A stretch of 64,000 nucleotides of DNA, from contig NADL03000451.1 in assembly GCA_002205965.3 (NCBI GenBank), forward strand, positions 1,798,001-1,862,000, given 5' to 3'. A program made the position numbers and the translations under genes. Position 1 is the first letter of the stretch; every line of letters starts with the position of its first letter. The notes beneath the pieces were generated by a model. That model searched no databases. It saw only the letters and a list, made by a program, of their open reading frames with translations, and had not been told where the DNA came from. The stretch comes from Kappaphycus alvarezii. Its lineage: Eukaryota; Rhodophyta; Florideophyceae; Gigartinales; Solieriaceae. Positions 44,592-56,032 of this stretch are shown here, piece after piece.

Positions 44592-45132
44592 TCAACCATA
44601 TCCCAAATCTGCTTTCATGAAATTTCTCCTGAAGTCTACGCATCGGCCCTGGTAATGACTCCCCGGCGTTTTTTCGGACCCTGTCCAAAATGGTTTAAGC
44701 CCGCTTTCCATTTCATCACGTCTGTTAGGTACCATTTGCCGCATGACCATACCAAATTCATCAAAGCTTTCAACGTCGTAGTACCTTTTCACGCCATAGA
44801 AGCCAGCAACACCCATCGCACCACAGAGCAGGGTACCGAGGCCAAATGTTGTCGCTGCAAATTTTACTCCTTCTAGACTTGGCCCGCTTTAGCCGACTTG
44901 ACGCCCTTCCCATCATCTTGAGTCCTACCCATCGCGAGGCCGAATGGAATCCCGGCCACATGCCCAGACTGAACAGCACGCTTGCGCCAACGGCGATAGG
45001 TTTCGCTAGAGCTTGAGGGGTTAGATCAAAGCCAAATCCTTCGCCAGTCTCGTCGATTATGGTGATGAGCTCCTCCCCATCGTCGTGATAATCCGCGATC
45101 TCATTAGGGTCGTCGTTGTGACAGTCACTCAT
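44592..45132 (-). CDS. TMEM242-like two-pass membrane protein, frameshifted
   Basis: From the ATG at 45132, an acidic N-terminus (NDDPNEIADYHDDGEELITI) leads to a first membrane segment, AVGASVLFSLGMWPGF, a basic loop (MMGRASSRLKRAK), and after a frame change near 44885 a second segment FAATTFGLGTLLCGAMGVAG then FYGVKRYYDVESFDEFGMVM and RQMVPNRRDEMESG. The hairpin, the Y/F-x-V-x-S-x-x-x-F motif and the Met-x-x-x-x-P end resemble TMEM242, a mitochondrial inner-membrane protein linked to assembly of complex I and ATP synthase. This is a pattern match from memory, so moderate. The gene converges on NAA25 with 264 bp between stops. A second frame at 44688-44449 could extend the C-terminus if another base is missing. 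Confidence 0.45.
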
Positions 45133-45667
45133 GTTGAAACGGGTGCATCAACCTCTTTCCGTCGTCACGTAGTACGGTTAATTTGTGATAATGACCAATG
45201 TTAGTGTTACGGCGAATGGTGCTCCTTGGGTCTGGTGGAAACGACTCAGCCTCGGCTACCGCAGCAGAAGCCCGTCAAAAATTAAGAAACTGCAAATGAT
45301 TACAGAATCATTTGATTTTCCAACTATTTTTTCGAACTCAGCAACAGGATCAAGGTTCAAATAAAAATTATGGCACCTGAGTTTCAGCATGCTTGCCTGA
45401 CTTAGGAAGGCTTGCTCCCAGCTCGTACGGCAAGTAGGGTCGCAGCAGACTTGGTTACGACACTCGCGAACCCAGCGCTCCTGTATTGTGGAGCAAAGAA
45501 AGGCCCAAGTCGATGCGTTGGTGAACGAGGCCCTGCCATTCGCTTGTAATTATATCAATGTGCTGTACCGATGTCACAAAATGGGTTCATGTTTTTTGAG
45601 AATTTATTTGGTAGTACAACATGTTTGCATGTTGTACTGACTACTGTCACGAGCGCCGATGCGCATG
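45133..45667. other. Intergenic, right edge of the gene island
   Basis: No gene seen; it should contain the promoter of the minus-strand membrane-protein gene. The complementary 11-mers ACATGTTTGCA and TGCATGTTGTA near 45619-45640 form a weak inverted repeat. Confidence 0.35.
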
Positions 45668-45748
45668 GACGAGGCACATCCGCTTAGATCTTAGCCGTAT
45701 AGTTAGGACGTGCGCAGTCCTCAGTAGATACTGAATGCATTAAACTTC
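45668..45748 (-). repeat. Retroelement end repeat R, copy 5 (inverted)
   Basis: The complement reads GAAGTTTAATGCATTCAG through GGACTGCGCACGTCC to CCTCGTC, nearly identical to copy 4 at 28746-28828. As with copy 3, it lies inverted right in front of a plus-strand C-terminal fragment of the same retroelement. Confidence 0.8.
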
Positions 45749-45769
45749 TTTTTCTTGTACTAACAAATA

Positions 45770-46060
45770 AATTCTGCCAGAGGCACAGTAGACTTATTCC
45801 CGTCCCCATCTCAACCCTTGGAGATTGGGACCCGGGTGCCTACGCGCTGTTAAGCGACGTCGCACGGAATGTGACAGTAATGACAATGGAGGTATATGGA
45901 AAGGTTAAAGAAGTTCTCACTCAAAGGCACGCCGCAGCGGCATCAACGTGTAATATTGCTTGCCTGATCGCTGGACTTCAGCCCGCTTTCTAGGGTGACG
46001 CGGGCACGCTGCTAACCTCTTACTGCGTAGGCTCATATCCATCGCAATCCCAAATGGAAC
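45770..46060 (+). pseudogene. Non-LTR retroelement C-terminal fragment F4
   Basis: One frame reads VPISTLGDWDPGAYALLSDV and VYGKVKEVLTQRHAAAASTC, ending in NIACLIAG. The stretch resembles the extreme C-terminus of the RT family in F1-F3 (..ST.G...P.A..LL...A). The link rests mainly on the adjoining repeat R. Low to moderate confidence. Confidence 0.4.
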
Positions 46061-47480
46061 AGCTGGCCTCACTTCTGGGAATGACATTTCCAAATATTTA
46101 ACTACCCAAATTGTCCCCGTAAACAGCTTCTGTAATGGTGAAAAAATTAATACCTGGGTTTTTCGCCGTTTCGACAGGGATTCAGGAACGGCAGGCACTT
46201 TGAAAACTCACTTATTCAAGTCTAGCTTTGCCTAAGTTAATACCAGGGAATTCTAATTGACCCAATTAAGCGGTAAGAATACGTTCTTCCCCGTACAACT
46301 TTTTTGAGTTTCGACTCATTGGAAACAGAAGTTCTTACTGATCGAGACCAGGCCGTGATTATTAATGGAGGTATAACTTGATTGTTTGGCAGGTATTAAT
46401 ACCATGGAAATTGCAAGGCGCCTACTTATTAACGGCAAGATGCTTTTCAAAGGCAAGGATGCAATGTCCAAACTTGGAGTGTCCATAGCAACAGGGCAGG
46501 GGTGTGTCAACGGGATGATGACGACGGCGCGTTGAGAAGGACGGTATAGATGACTGAGTGTTCGGATCATGAAGATCATGATTACGCCGCATCGTGTTTT
46601 TCGTGAACCACGCCAAGAGAAATGTCCTGAGAGGGAAGAGGTGCTCCGAAATGGGATAGATCCATTGACAAAGGGTATTTCGATTCGGCACTACCCCGGT
46701 GCAAAAAACCTATGGTAGGAGGGCACTACACCGTAACACAGAATCCACAGGTTTAATTGGATCAGCATCACAGGGATATTGTCCTAAACAACTCTATGCT
46801 TACTAGCTGTTGAGTGCGAGGTTACAATTCTGAGCGCTTAGCTTAAATGACTATACCTTACTTTTCTTGAAACTTCCCAGATGTCAATCATGTTACTTTC
46901 AAATTCTATGCACTCCCACTCAGCAATCCTGGCGCCCGCAGATCGAGCCATTCTCGGGCCAGCGATTCCGATGGCGCAATATGCTTTGATAGGTGGGTGA
47001 ATCCAAACAAGCACAGAATCATGATCAACCTCGTTTGGTGATCCCGATATTGGGAAGTAACTGCACAGTTGCAGTTACAAGGTTGTGCTCTACTGAAACT
47101 TGGCCTTTTGCTCTGAAGAACAATGCAACGGTGGGCACGGGCAGTGAGGGACGTACCAAGCAGCGAAAAAAGCTTGCAGACTGTGGAGGATTCAATTGAT
47201 AATAGTGATCGGGAATGTGACCGATGCCGACTCCAGCAAGGGGGTAGGGAGGGGAGCAAACGAGGCGGCAACGTGCTGCGAGGTGCCACCGAGGGGTGCG
47301 GAGGTCGTCTACAGGAGGCAGCACGACAGGGCGGAAACTCTTTGCCGCACCCGCGTAACCCCCCCCCACCCCCTGCCCGAGCGTACGCTGCAGTCGCCGC
47401 TGCGGCGCCGCCTGGGTCCGCACTGGTCTTCTGCTTCCGCCCAGCGGTGCTGCCTGTCTAACCTCCCACTCTGGCACAGA
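46061..47480. other. No supported gene
   Basis: Short frames on both strands (46316-46691 minus; 46993-47461 plus) show no recognised domain. A plus-strand stretch, TMEIARRLLINGKMLFKGKD near 46402-46462, reads like protein but is isolated. From 47200 the DNA is GC-rich and open in several phases, probably the 5' region of the next element. Confidence 0.3.
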
Positions 47481-50400
47481 CAAACACTGCACCCCCGGTG
47501 GCACTTCGCAACACGCTGCCGCCTCACTCGCTCCCCTCCCTACTATCAATACAGGATCTGCCCTATTTGGCCGCTCAACCCCTTCACGGGACACTTTGAC
47601 TACCTTCCGATTTTCCTCTCCTCCACCGCAATCGCTCCTTCTGGTTACCCCACCTAGGCCTGTGACTCGAGCAAGACAGTCCAAAGCCTGCTACGCATGG
47701 GCACCTCCTTGCCGTTGCCCCTTCCAGCCAAACGTGGTCATCCCGAGCGTCGGTCGCTGGGCGTGATCTACGCCAATGATATCGATCATCGTGCACTCGC
47801 TGCCATCCTCAACCCCACCCCCCGCATCTCCTCGCCTGTAAGTCAGCTCGAATCCGCTCCTTGCGCTGACCGCCGCGATCTCCCTGCTACCCCGCTGCTG
47901 GCGGATTCAACTGGTCTGGTCCGCCCGACGCTGATTCCAGTCTCCCGGAGTACAGCCTGGTCACCAACTCCGCCGCCGCCGCCCAAGCCGCTGACAGGAT
48001 TACCACTTCAAGCGGCAACAATGTTACCGCCCAATTCAACAAACCCCGCCCCGACGGCTTTGGTCTCCGCCCTCGCCCAGCCATTACCGCCCGCTCCCTC
48101 GCCGCTGCCCTCGCTCCTACCGTTGCCGTCGCTCCGAACGCTGCCTCCCGGGTCTCCATCTTCCTGTGCTGACCATACCAAACAAACCGGAGAGCCAGCT
48201 GCCGCTGCCGAGGGCCTTCCTGCCCCGGCCGACGACCCTGCTGAGTCGATTCCAGCCCGCTATATTGGATGTCGAGGTCTTACAATCCGCCTGAGGCCTT
48301 TTCCGCGATCATCCGCATCCCCTCTCACATACAATCATGTTCCCTCCAAATTTAAATGCCCCGCTCCCTCTCCCCATCTTGCCGTCTTCTCTCGGCATCC
48401 TTCGCAACCGTATCGAGAGGCAGACTTCTTCCAAGGCATCCCCGGCTACTCCATCATTCCGTTTGCCCTGCTCCTAATTAAGCTGTTCAAGGCTGCAGCG
48501 ATTGCACAGAACAACGAGTCACAGCCGTGCCTTCCGCCTCCTCCATATGCTCCCCTCAACCGCCCTCCGTCGAAGCCTTTGCTGTGAGGAAGGCTGGCGT
48601 CATCGCAAAGGTCAGGTAGATGCCTGGCCGACTGCATACGTGCCACACCGGCAACCAATGGGGGCGCTATGGGCTGAAGCTATCACCGCCCACCGTAACT
48701 GGGCCGACTGATTTGCCTAACCCTGTTCCCCGCCTGCTAACTCGCCCTCACCCTTTTGGCGCTCTCGCCGCGTGGAGGCGCTGTGCAGAGATGAATCCTG
48801 CGATAAGGCCATGTATTCCTTACACAGCGTCCCACTCGCAGATGTCAACCACGCCGACACCATCTAGACCCGGTGCTCCCTCCACCCCACCCGTTCCCAT
48901 CCCACTTCCCCACTTCCTGAGTCCTGCTTCCCGCCCCACCGAACGTTGCTGAGGATCCCATAGCCTGGGCAGCGCGGAGAATCCCACGGGACACGACTGC
49001 TGGTCCGGATCGCATGCCCTTCCGGCGATTTCAGCTTTTAGTCAAGACCAAGATCACTCCTGAAGCAAGTGTCACCGGTCTCGCTGTGCTCACTCTGCTT
49101 GTCCACCTTATCCTCCGAGGCGACCTCCCCGAGGAAGTCCTTCCCCTAATCCCTGTCGCTACAATCCTCCCGTTACGGCCAAAACCCGGTAAGATCTGTC
49201 CTATTTCAATCTGGACTGTTCTCCACCGCATTGTTACGAAGACCCTCCCTCGTCACGCTATTCATGTCACAAAAGACTTTCTCGCCCCCCATCAGGCAGC
49301 AAACGCGATGAAGGCCGGATGGATGCCGGTGTACTCGATACGCGGACTCTCCACCACTGCCTCTCCTGTGTCTCCCGGGTCGCCATCGTCCTTATTGATA
49401 CCTCCAATGGGTTCAACTCCATAGACCGGCAGTCGATGCTTAGCCTCTTACCGGCCGGAATGCCCATGTTCACGCGGTTTATCAACAGGGGGGAATGATA
49501 GTGTAGTTTACTTCGTCGTCTAACACTTCTAGCGGGGGAATCTAATCGGAATCAATATGGGATATCCGTTCGCAACCCCCGTCCTCGTCCCGAAGCGCGA
49601 ACGTACAATGATTCTAAGCGCATAGAGCGCCCAACAGGGTGACCTGACCACTATGCTCATGTTATCCCTTACCGTCCAGCCCCTCACACTCAAGCTTGTG
49701 GAAAACCTGGACCTCACCGTCGAACAAACGTATGCGGACAATGGCACACTCATCGGTACATTTCCCGCCCTCCGGCGAGCCCTCACCTCACTCCAGTAAC
49801 ATGGCCCTCCTCTCTGGCTCTACTTCAACATGCGCAGAACGCGCATCTATTATCCCCGCACACCCCCGCAACACGTGAGAAGTTTCGCTCAGAACTCCCC
49901 CTGCAGCATTGCTACCCTCATAGGTTCGAACTTCTTGGCGGCGTAATCGGCACCCGCGATACCATGCATGAGCTCCTCCTCGCGAAGATCGCGTCCTATA
50001 GTAAGCCCTCCAGAAGCTCTACCTCGACCGAGGCCCACTAGGCCGCTTCCATGTGCATTGCCTCTATGCTTCCAAGTGCGTGATGCTACATACGTCCCGC
50101 CTCTTGGGCCCCACACATGCTTCAAATGCAACGACCGGTGTTGACTCGTTGCAACGGAAGTTCTTGAGGAAAATACGTAAACTTTCCCTCAGTGGCCAGG
50201 TATATCCCTAGCTTGCCTCCCGATCTGACTCGGCGGATAGGGTTACTATGAAATCGGCCCCTTCCTCCACGGCATCTCCGCCGCCAGCATCATTGACCCA
50301 ACCCCTGCTCGCGAACGCATCGCCTGATACTCCTTCCTCTGGACGGCAAATCTCCGGCACTTGCCGTACCCCGCAGAACGGCGTTTCCTCCTCGATCAAG

Positions 50401-50690
50401 CCCGCCCGCTCCTTCATACCATTGTCGGCCGTATCCACGACCACCCCAGTCCGCCGCTCTTGGAGACCTCGAACCTATTGTCCTCTCTGCATCCCCTCAA
50501 AACCCCCAATCCATACTAACGAGGGGCGGCAAGACGCATGAGCCCTTCTCCATTGGCGTGACGAGGACTGGGAGGCCAACCTTACCCTTCCCAGCATAGT
50601 GACGAAGACACATGGCTCTGTATCCACGGGTATGTCTTCCGCTTTAGTCCTACTGCCGCCTTTCTCGATGCTCATCCTGCCTCCTAAAGG
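47481..50690 (+). pseudogene. Non-LTR retroelement body with reverse transcriptase, C-terminal domain missing
   Basis: 47697-48587 is an open Pro-rich frame (296 codons) upstream of RT. RT is visible from 48955 on: AARRIPRDTTAGPDRMPFRR, then LRPKPGKICPISIWTVLHRI, LAPHQAANAMKAGW, palm motif A as VAIVLIDTSNGFNSIDR (49384-49430), and the catalytic box YADNGTLIG at 49731-49757. The usual box is YADDG, so the second Asp has become Asn. Near 50640-50690 the sequence PTAAFLDAHPAS matches the start of fragment F2 (SPAAAFLFAHPTAA), tying this RT to the C-terminal fragments around the tRNA. The copy ends there, 75 bp before the YR element, without the zinc/nuclease-like end. Many frame changes and stops. 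Confidence 0.7.
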
Positions 50691-50765
50691 GTCTTGTAGT
50701 CCTGGTAGGAAACGACCGGAATGATTCGCTTGAGGAGTAGGAGACTACCAAGGATAATAGTTGTG

Positions 50766-50789
50766 CAGTGTAGACTTGTTTATGCGGAT
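50766..50789 (+). repeat. Left 24-bp direct repeat of YR element 2
   Basis: Identical to 55187-55210. Confidence 0.8.
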
Positions 50790-50859
50790 CCCTCTCTCTT
50801 TCAAGAGAATCCCCAGAACTTTGGCGGTAGGCACGGTTTCAAGATAAGCCGAAAGTTAT

Positions 50860-51356
50860 AAGGCTAAGTTGAGCGCAAGCGTCCGATCAAGAAATACCTT
50901 ATGGATTCTCCTAAGAATATTACGCTGGAAGTGGACGAATTCTTGGCCAAGGCTAAGAAGGTTGCAAAATGAGGTACGATATCTGAGGCTGGAATTGACA
51001 GTTTGGTAGTTCGAGCGTACGCCAAAATCGTTCGGAGGTGTCACGACGACAACGACCACGGACTGACTAATCACCCATACGAGAGTGGTGCAAGGATGGC
51101 CGCATTTGACGGCGGCTTCTTCGAGCAACGTGAGCCGCTTTGAAAGGGAATGGAGGCCTATTCGAGTCCACGTGGGGTGTATAAGTATGAGGCGAATTAC
51201 ATAAACTCCGTTGGATACTGGATGTATTTTCACGGGGTAGCTCTGACAATGGGAGAAGATGCCATTCAAGCAAGAGAAGACGAGGAAGCCAAGATACTTG
51301 ACCCTTGGGCTGCCGTTGCTATTAGGTATGGAACAGGGGTCACTGGATTGAGGTGA
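50860..51356 (+). pseudogene. Gag-like region of YR element 2
   Basis: Reads TLEVDEFLAKAKKVAK near 50921-50968, then after a stop ISEAGIDSLVVRAYAKIV and NINSVGYWMYFHG-like sequence, ending with LDPWAAVAIRYGTGVTGLR at 51356. Its place before RT and its partly helical character suggest the gag-like protein of YR elements. No known domain is visible. Confidence 0.4.
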
Positions 51357-51627
51357 GAGTTCTAAATGGTCGCTACAAAGGATTCAGCGTATGCCAAATT
51401 GGTTATTGTGACGTTGGAGCGGAGCTCCAGAGTCGCATTTGCCGATAACTTGGTCGAGCCGATGGAGAAGATAGACTTCCATTTTACCACTTAATTGATG
51501 AAGGCGGTTGCAACAATTGGAGCCCATAACGCGACGAAGCGTGCAAGAGGCAGTAATAAGGGTGACGCCGCTGGCAAAAAGTAACTTCAAGAGAGAAAGG
51601 GCGCCATAGTATTCAATACACAAATAT

Positions 51628-52990
51628 GTGGATTCCTGGCGCCAACTGAGTTGCTCGGCTCATCTCTGTCGAGCAATCCAATTCGGGATCTACAACGCTT
51701 CGGTGCGCCTTTTTGCCCCCGGAGAAGGCAAGGAACTCGGAGCTATCCCACAAATGGAAAAAGACCTTGCGTTTGCCTTTGAGGACCTCGGGGAAGGAAG
51801 CAAGCTCGGTATGTATCGAGCGGTTTCAAAGGAACATGCGATGATAGCCAAGGAAAATGGTGCTGTAATATCTTCAGCATTTACAGTATGGAACGAAGTC
51901 GATGATGGGAGGAATGTGGAGTTTTGGGAGCACTAAAGGTAATCGATGGATGAACTGATGGTTGAAGCTTCCGGTGAGCAGATCGGGGCTTCTGACCATG
52001 GTTTATATAGAGAAGAATTCAAAGAGCGTGACAATGAATGGTAGGCAAACAATACTAAATCCAACCGTATATTAGAAGAATGGCCCTGGGGCGTAATACT
52101 ACAAGGTTCTGAGACTCCACCTAGCATATTACGGTGAGAATGACAGTTCTGATCATCATGGAAGAGTTCCATTGAGCCACTTGGCGAGATAGCACTAGGC
52201 GCTTGCTGATTGGTCCTGCCTGGAAAGTATCTATGAATAGGCGAGATATCCATAATGGCTTCGTCTCATTGGCTCAGTGCTCTCTACACGTTGCACCGGT
52301 GTCAGATTATAGTGAAATAGTTGCAATGGTGTCTCCTTACAGTGCTAATGTTGCACTGGTGCCTCTTTACTCCGCCCATGCCGTGTTTGAGGGCTATTAG
52401 CGGGACATTGTGTACAAAAAGGATACTATTGGCATATTAGTCACAATAAAGGGTCGTTTTGTGGTCAGCTTGAGCGTACAGTGCAAACACTGGCAGAAGG
52501 GGTCTGTCAAAATGGAGAAACTTCCAAAGTTTTCGTTTATCATCCAGAAGGGGGACCATTTCATTTCCCTCGATATAAAGAAGTGTTATCGACACCTCCG
52601 CCTGGATCAGTCGATGAGGGATTGATTTCTGTTCCACCACGCATGTAGACACTATCAATGCGTCGCTCTCCATTTTGAATGAGGACTATGGGCGCTTTGG
52701 TTTACCAGATTAATGGAGCCGTTCGCCCAAGAGCTGTGGCGGTATGGGTACAAGGTGCTTGCATATCTCGACGACTTCTTGATTGCGCCCTCCCCATATC
52801 GAGAAACGGCCACTTTTAGTCATTTTTAGATGGCGCAAGTCAAGCCAGAGAAATTTATGAAGCGACTCGAACTCATCCGGCAACAGGACAAAGGCAAATG
52901 GGATGGCTCAACACCTGTAGTACATCTAGGGGTCGTTGTAAACTCTTTGGCGATGAAGCTCTCCGTCACGCCGCGCAAAATGCAGAAGAT
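51628..52990 (+). pseudogene. Reverse transcriptase of YR element 2, split by a solo LTR
   Basis: 51628-51924 carries IPQMEKDLAFAFEDL and ISSAFTVWNEVDDGRNVEF, the lead-in to RT. The coding sequence resumes after the LTR at 52446 with KGRFVVSLSVQCKHW, KMEKLPKFSFIIQKGDHFIS and LDIKKCYRHLRLD with the first catalytic Asp. The box YLDD is intact at 52764-52775 (VLAYLDDFLIAPSP). Stops occur after MRD (52622) and LHFE (52678). HLGVVVNSLAMKLSVTPRKM near 52924-52985 is the thumb region. Confidence 0.85.
51925..52445 (-). mobile_element. Solo LTR of a Ty3/gypsy chromovirus, reversed, inserted in YR element 2
   Basis: On the minus strand it starts TGTGACTAATATGCC and ends CTCCCA. It matches the LTR at 3530-4022 along its length: ACTGTAAGGAGACACCATTG, TATCTCGCC, TATATAAACC, CACCGGAAGC and CATCGATTA, in the same order. 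It interrupts RT reading from the left (EVDDGRNVEF) to the right (KGRFVVSL). A clean 5-bp target duplication is not visible. No internal region is present, so it is a solo LTR left by recombination. Confidence 0.8.
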
Positions 52991-53076
52991 AAAAGTCTCG
53001 AAGGTCACCTATTGAAAGAAATTCGACTGAGTCGTCGCTGGGTGTCGCGGTAAGCGCTCTAGACGTTTTATGGGGT

Positions 53077-54024
53077 ATGGATTTCTTGGATACTCGCTAT
53101 GCCATAGGCTCTGTTTTATTCTCCGTCGTTTTATTGGGAATTGCCTGGGAAAAGTGCCGAAGACTGAGGACGATGTCGTCCTTCTTATCAGAATATAGGG
53201 GACATTACCTTTCGGCACTGCCAAAGTTGGAAGGAACTAGATGGTCGCGTTATATCCCCTTTTACGCCGAATGGTTTCATCTTCACACGGATGCTGCCGA
53301 AGTTGGCTACGGGAGAACGCTCCACACATCAGATATGGGAGCTAAAGTCCCAAGCCAGTACCCCGCCCAGGATGTGTGGAACTGGCGGGACTGTGCCCAG
53401 TCTATTACACTTCGCAAACCGAAGGACATAAGGCTACTTCTCATGCGCTCTTTGGGCTGTATGATTCTGACTTCCTACCGCCAGAACATACTGGTTCACA
53501 CCGAAAGCCAGGCAGTCGCTCACACCGAAAACAGCTTCGTGTCTCCCAGCCGTCCGATGATGAGGGAATCGCGTCGCCTGAAGTTTGTGTTAGACAGGCT
53601 AAGCGTGCGGGTGAAGGCCGAATGGCTACCTTTTGTCGCGAACAGATTTGCCGACAGCCTCTCGCAACGGTTCCGGATCCGTCGGCAGCTTCGGCGTTCC
53701 GTGATGGCTGGAATTCGAGCTCCGGTGGACGCGTTTCTGTACCGTCCTCTCTGGGAGCATACCGGCTTCCTCCACCGCCAAGCATACCAGGAGCTTGCGC
53801 CCGACTGGACTCGGGAGGAAGTCCAAGTTCTTTGTCCGCCAGTCGACCTGATCGGGCCCGCGGTAATGAAACGCGCGCAGACCCGGGCGCCTGCTACGAT
53901 GCTCATCCCGGAACAGTCCATGCAAACATGGCACGCGCCGGTCCTTCACCTCTGCACCGGTCGCACCATGTTACCACATCATCCCATCATCCGACGGAAG
54001 TGTGGCACGCACAACTTTGATTGA
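53077..54024 (+). pseudogene. RNase H and C-terminal extension of YR element 2
   Basis: An uninterrupted 315-codon frame. It begins with the RT-RNase H connection (LSEYRGHYLSALPKLEGTRW), then RNase H: FHLHTDAAEVGYGRTL (first Asp), WNWRDCAQSITLRKPKDIRL (Glu is expected here; the motif reads WRDCA), ILVHTESQAVAHTEN in place of a VxxDN-type motif, and KAEWLPFVANRFADSLSQRF with the last Asp. The rest, FLYRPLWEHTGFL and APATMLIPEQSMQTWHAPV, is the segment that precedes the recombinase. The frame is open, but the neighbouring parts are broken. Confidence 0.8.
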
Positions 54025-54064
54025 ATCCGAATTGGAGGCTACTCCTACTCTAGTTCAACCTTTG

Positions 54065-55166
54065 ACTACGTGGTCAGGAGCAAATATGCAATTGGGTAGC
54101 GCAGCTGTCCAAAATATATTTACTGGTAGCTCTATCGCGGGTTCAATAATTTCTGCTGTCCTCGTGACTCAGTGCGCATGGAGCGATTGCATCGGTGAGT
54201 CACGTAGTATACAATGGCGTGCTTGGATTAAATTTTGCAAGCGTGAAACTAGATCACATTTGCCTGTCACGGAAGCTCATATCGTTGCCTTCCGTGGATG
54301 GCTGGCCATTGAGCGTAAGAATGGTCGCCACAATGTTGGCTCTTCATCAATTCCACAATAACTCAGCACGGTTCGACAGATGCAGGTACTTATGACAGGA
54401 ACAGAGGTACCTCGTTTCCCATTCGTTGACCACGTTCCTCGGAGCTCCTCTCGTTGGGAGGAGGAAAGGCTTCCCAGTCAGAAATACGGTGTGGTATAGA
54501 TGCGACTGTAGCTTAATGGATTTGGGCCTTTGGTATGTCTACGCGCTCTGGATCTGAGTTACGCGATGCCAGCGCGTGCGTTTGGCATTCTGTTTCAACG
54601 GCCTTCGGGAAAGACCTGTGATGTCCGTCATGGCCTCTGAAGTATCTATTTCGACTCCATCCATATCAGCTCGAATGTGTGTTGTGAAGGGTCGCTCTGC
54701 CAGTCAAATGCAGTTGGTTTCCTACGCTCGTACTTTTGACTCACTCCCATCTCCTCTTGATTTACATGTCCGTTGGCATGCTACCCGTCGCCCTCATACC
54801 CGATTCTTTGCAGTGCCGGGTACATCTGTTGAATGGCGCCGGGGACATCTAACTCAGGCTTTGCTTCGATATTTATCTAGTCTGGATATTGATACTCCGC
54901 ACGGTGGAAAGTTCACGTCGTATTCGTTACGGATTTGCTCCCACACTGAGCAAGTGCTGATCGTAATCCTGCTGGAAGTCAGTCTTGCTCGGTTCGGATG
55001 GGGAAGTAACTATACTGAGATGGCTTCGTTGTGTTTTGATCGTACTATGAAAGTTTCTGCCGCATCGTTCTGGTTTTCGGGCCGCCTAAATTGTATTCTA
55101 GCGGGCCTGTTTTCATCCCTGGTGGCGGAACGTCACAGTAGACTGCTCCAAGGTCTCACGTGGTGA
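54065..55166 (+). pseudogene. Tyrosine recombinase of YR element 2
   Basis: 54180-54360 gives WSDCIGESRSIQWRAWIKFC and LPVTEAHIVAFRGWLAIERK, the N-terminal core-binding domain. 54576-55166 gives QLVSYARTFDSLPSPLDLHV, then LTQALLRYLSSLDI, and the catalytic SYSLRICSHTEQVL with RFGWGSNYTEMASLCFD. The HxxR box has Tyr in place of His (YSLR). Several frame changes lie between the two parts. By homology this enzyme would integrate a circular DNA copy. Confidence 0.75.
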
Positions 55167-55186
55167 GTATCTATGGTTGTTACGTC

Positions 55187-55210
55187 CAGTGTAGACTTGT
55201 TTATGCGGAT
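55187..55210 (+). repeat. Right 24-bp direct repeat of YR element 2
   Basis: Identical to 50766-50789; followed by GAAACGCAGTCATG, which has a relative (GAAACGCATGC) at 58333 at the end of YR element 3. Confidence 0.8.
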
Positions 55211-55552
55211 GAAACGCAGTCATGTTGATAGCGAGGTACACGACGCGTACGTGTGATTATGTCGGAGGATCCGGTTTGGGATACACGAGAAACCTCTGGG
55301 CCCGTTTATTACTGGACAAGAAAGGATGGTGGGGATATCCGCAGACAACAGAGGACTTAGATTTTGGAAGAAAGGATATCACAAAAGGTTTAGAGTAGAG
55401 GATCTACTAGAAGATATCATCGGAGCATGCATAGTGTGCGTTGCAAGCCGGAGCCGTCACCCCCTCGGAGTTTTTTGTTTGGAATAATCGAGAATACATA
55501 AGCTCTGGATGATTTGTCGTAAATCTGTCGGTCCAAACTGGGCTGTAGGCAA

Positions 55553-56030
55553 ATGAATCCGTGCGAATGGACCCATGCGAATGGAGACGCTCCCGAAGTT
55601 CGCGATGTGCATGCAGCAAGGGGATCACATTCTTTCTATGGACATCGAGAAGGGGTTTTGGCATCCCGGTTTACACCCGGCCATACGGGACTGGTTTTTT
55701 TTCGCTACGCTGGGCCTTTCTACGCCTGTGTCACTCTTCCCTTTGGCTTGGGCCGATCCTCACTTTGGTTCACAAGACTGATAGCGCCCTTCGTTACCGA
55801 GGTCCGTTCGTATGGGTATCGTGTTTTGCTCTACATGGCAGACTTTTTAGTAATCCCTACCCCGCATGGTGTAGTCGCATGCCTAGAAGATTGGCGACGG
55901 GCCCGCAAAAGGATAGATGCACTAATGCGAACACTCGGACTGTGCAGGCACCAGGAAAAAGGGGAACGGAATGGAGCTCAATTGTTGGACCATGTAGGCG
56001 TCCGTGTGGATACGATAAATATGTAGTTTT
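55553..56030 (+). pseudogene. Reverse transcriptase of YR element 3, active site altered
   Basis: Frames around 55575-55680 give RMETLPKFAMCMQQGDHILS and MDIEKGFWHPGLHPAIRD, the palm with the first Asp. 55553-56026 gives YACVTLPFGLGRSSLWFTRL and YRVLLYMADFLVIPTP, where the box is YMAD (55832-55843) instead of YLDD, then ALMRTLGLCRHQEKG and HVGVRVDTINM. Loss of the first Asp of the pair should abolish polymerase activity. Confidence 0.8.
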
Positions 56031-56032
56031 GC

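Larger units (their letters stand above)
50766..55210 (+). mobile_element. DIRS/Ngaro-like YR retrotransposon, copy 2
   Basis: Gag-like, RT, RNase H and tyrosine recombinase follow in order on the plus strand between two identical 24-bp direct repeats (50766-50789 and 55187-55210, containing GTAGACTTGTTTATGCGG). A solo gypsy LTR sits in the RT region. Breaks: in-frame stops in RT and many frame changes in the recombinase. Confidence 0.8.

Noticed and set aside
46316-46691. Two minus-strand frames of 87 and 89 codons
   Set aside because: No recognisable motif and they overlap each other in different phases.
47025-48200. Open frames on the minus strand (219 codons) and plus strand upstream of the RT
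   Set aside because: GC-rich DNA open in several phases; no domain on the minus strand. Only the plus-strand region was kept, as part of the retroelement.
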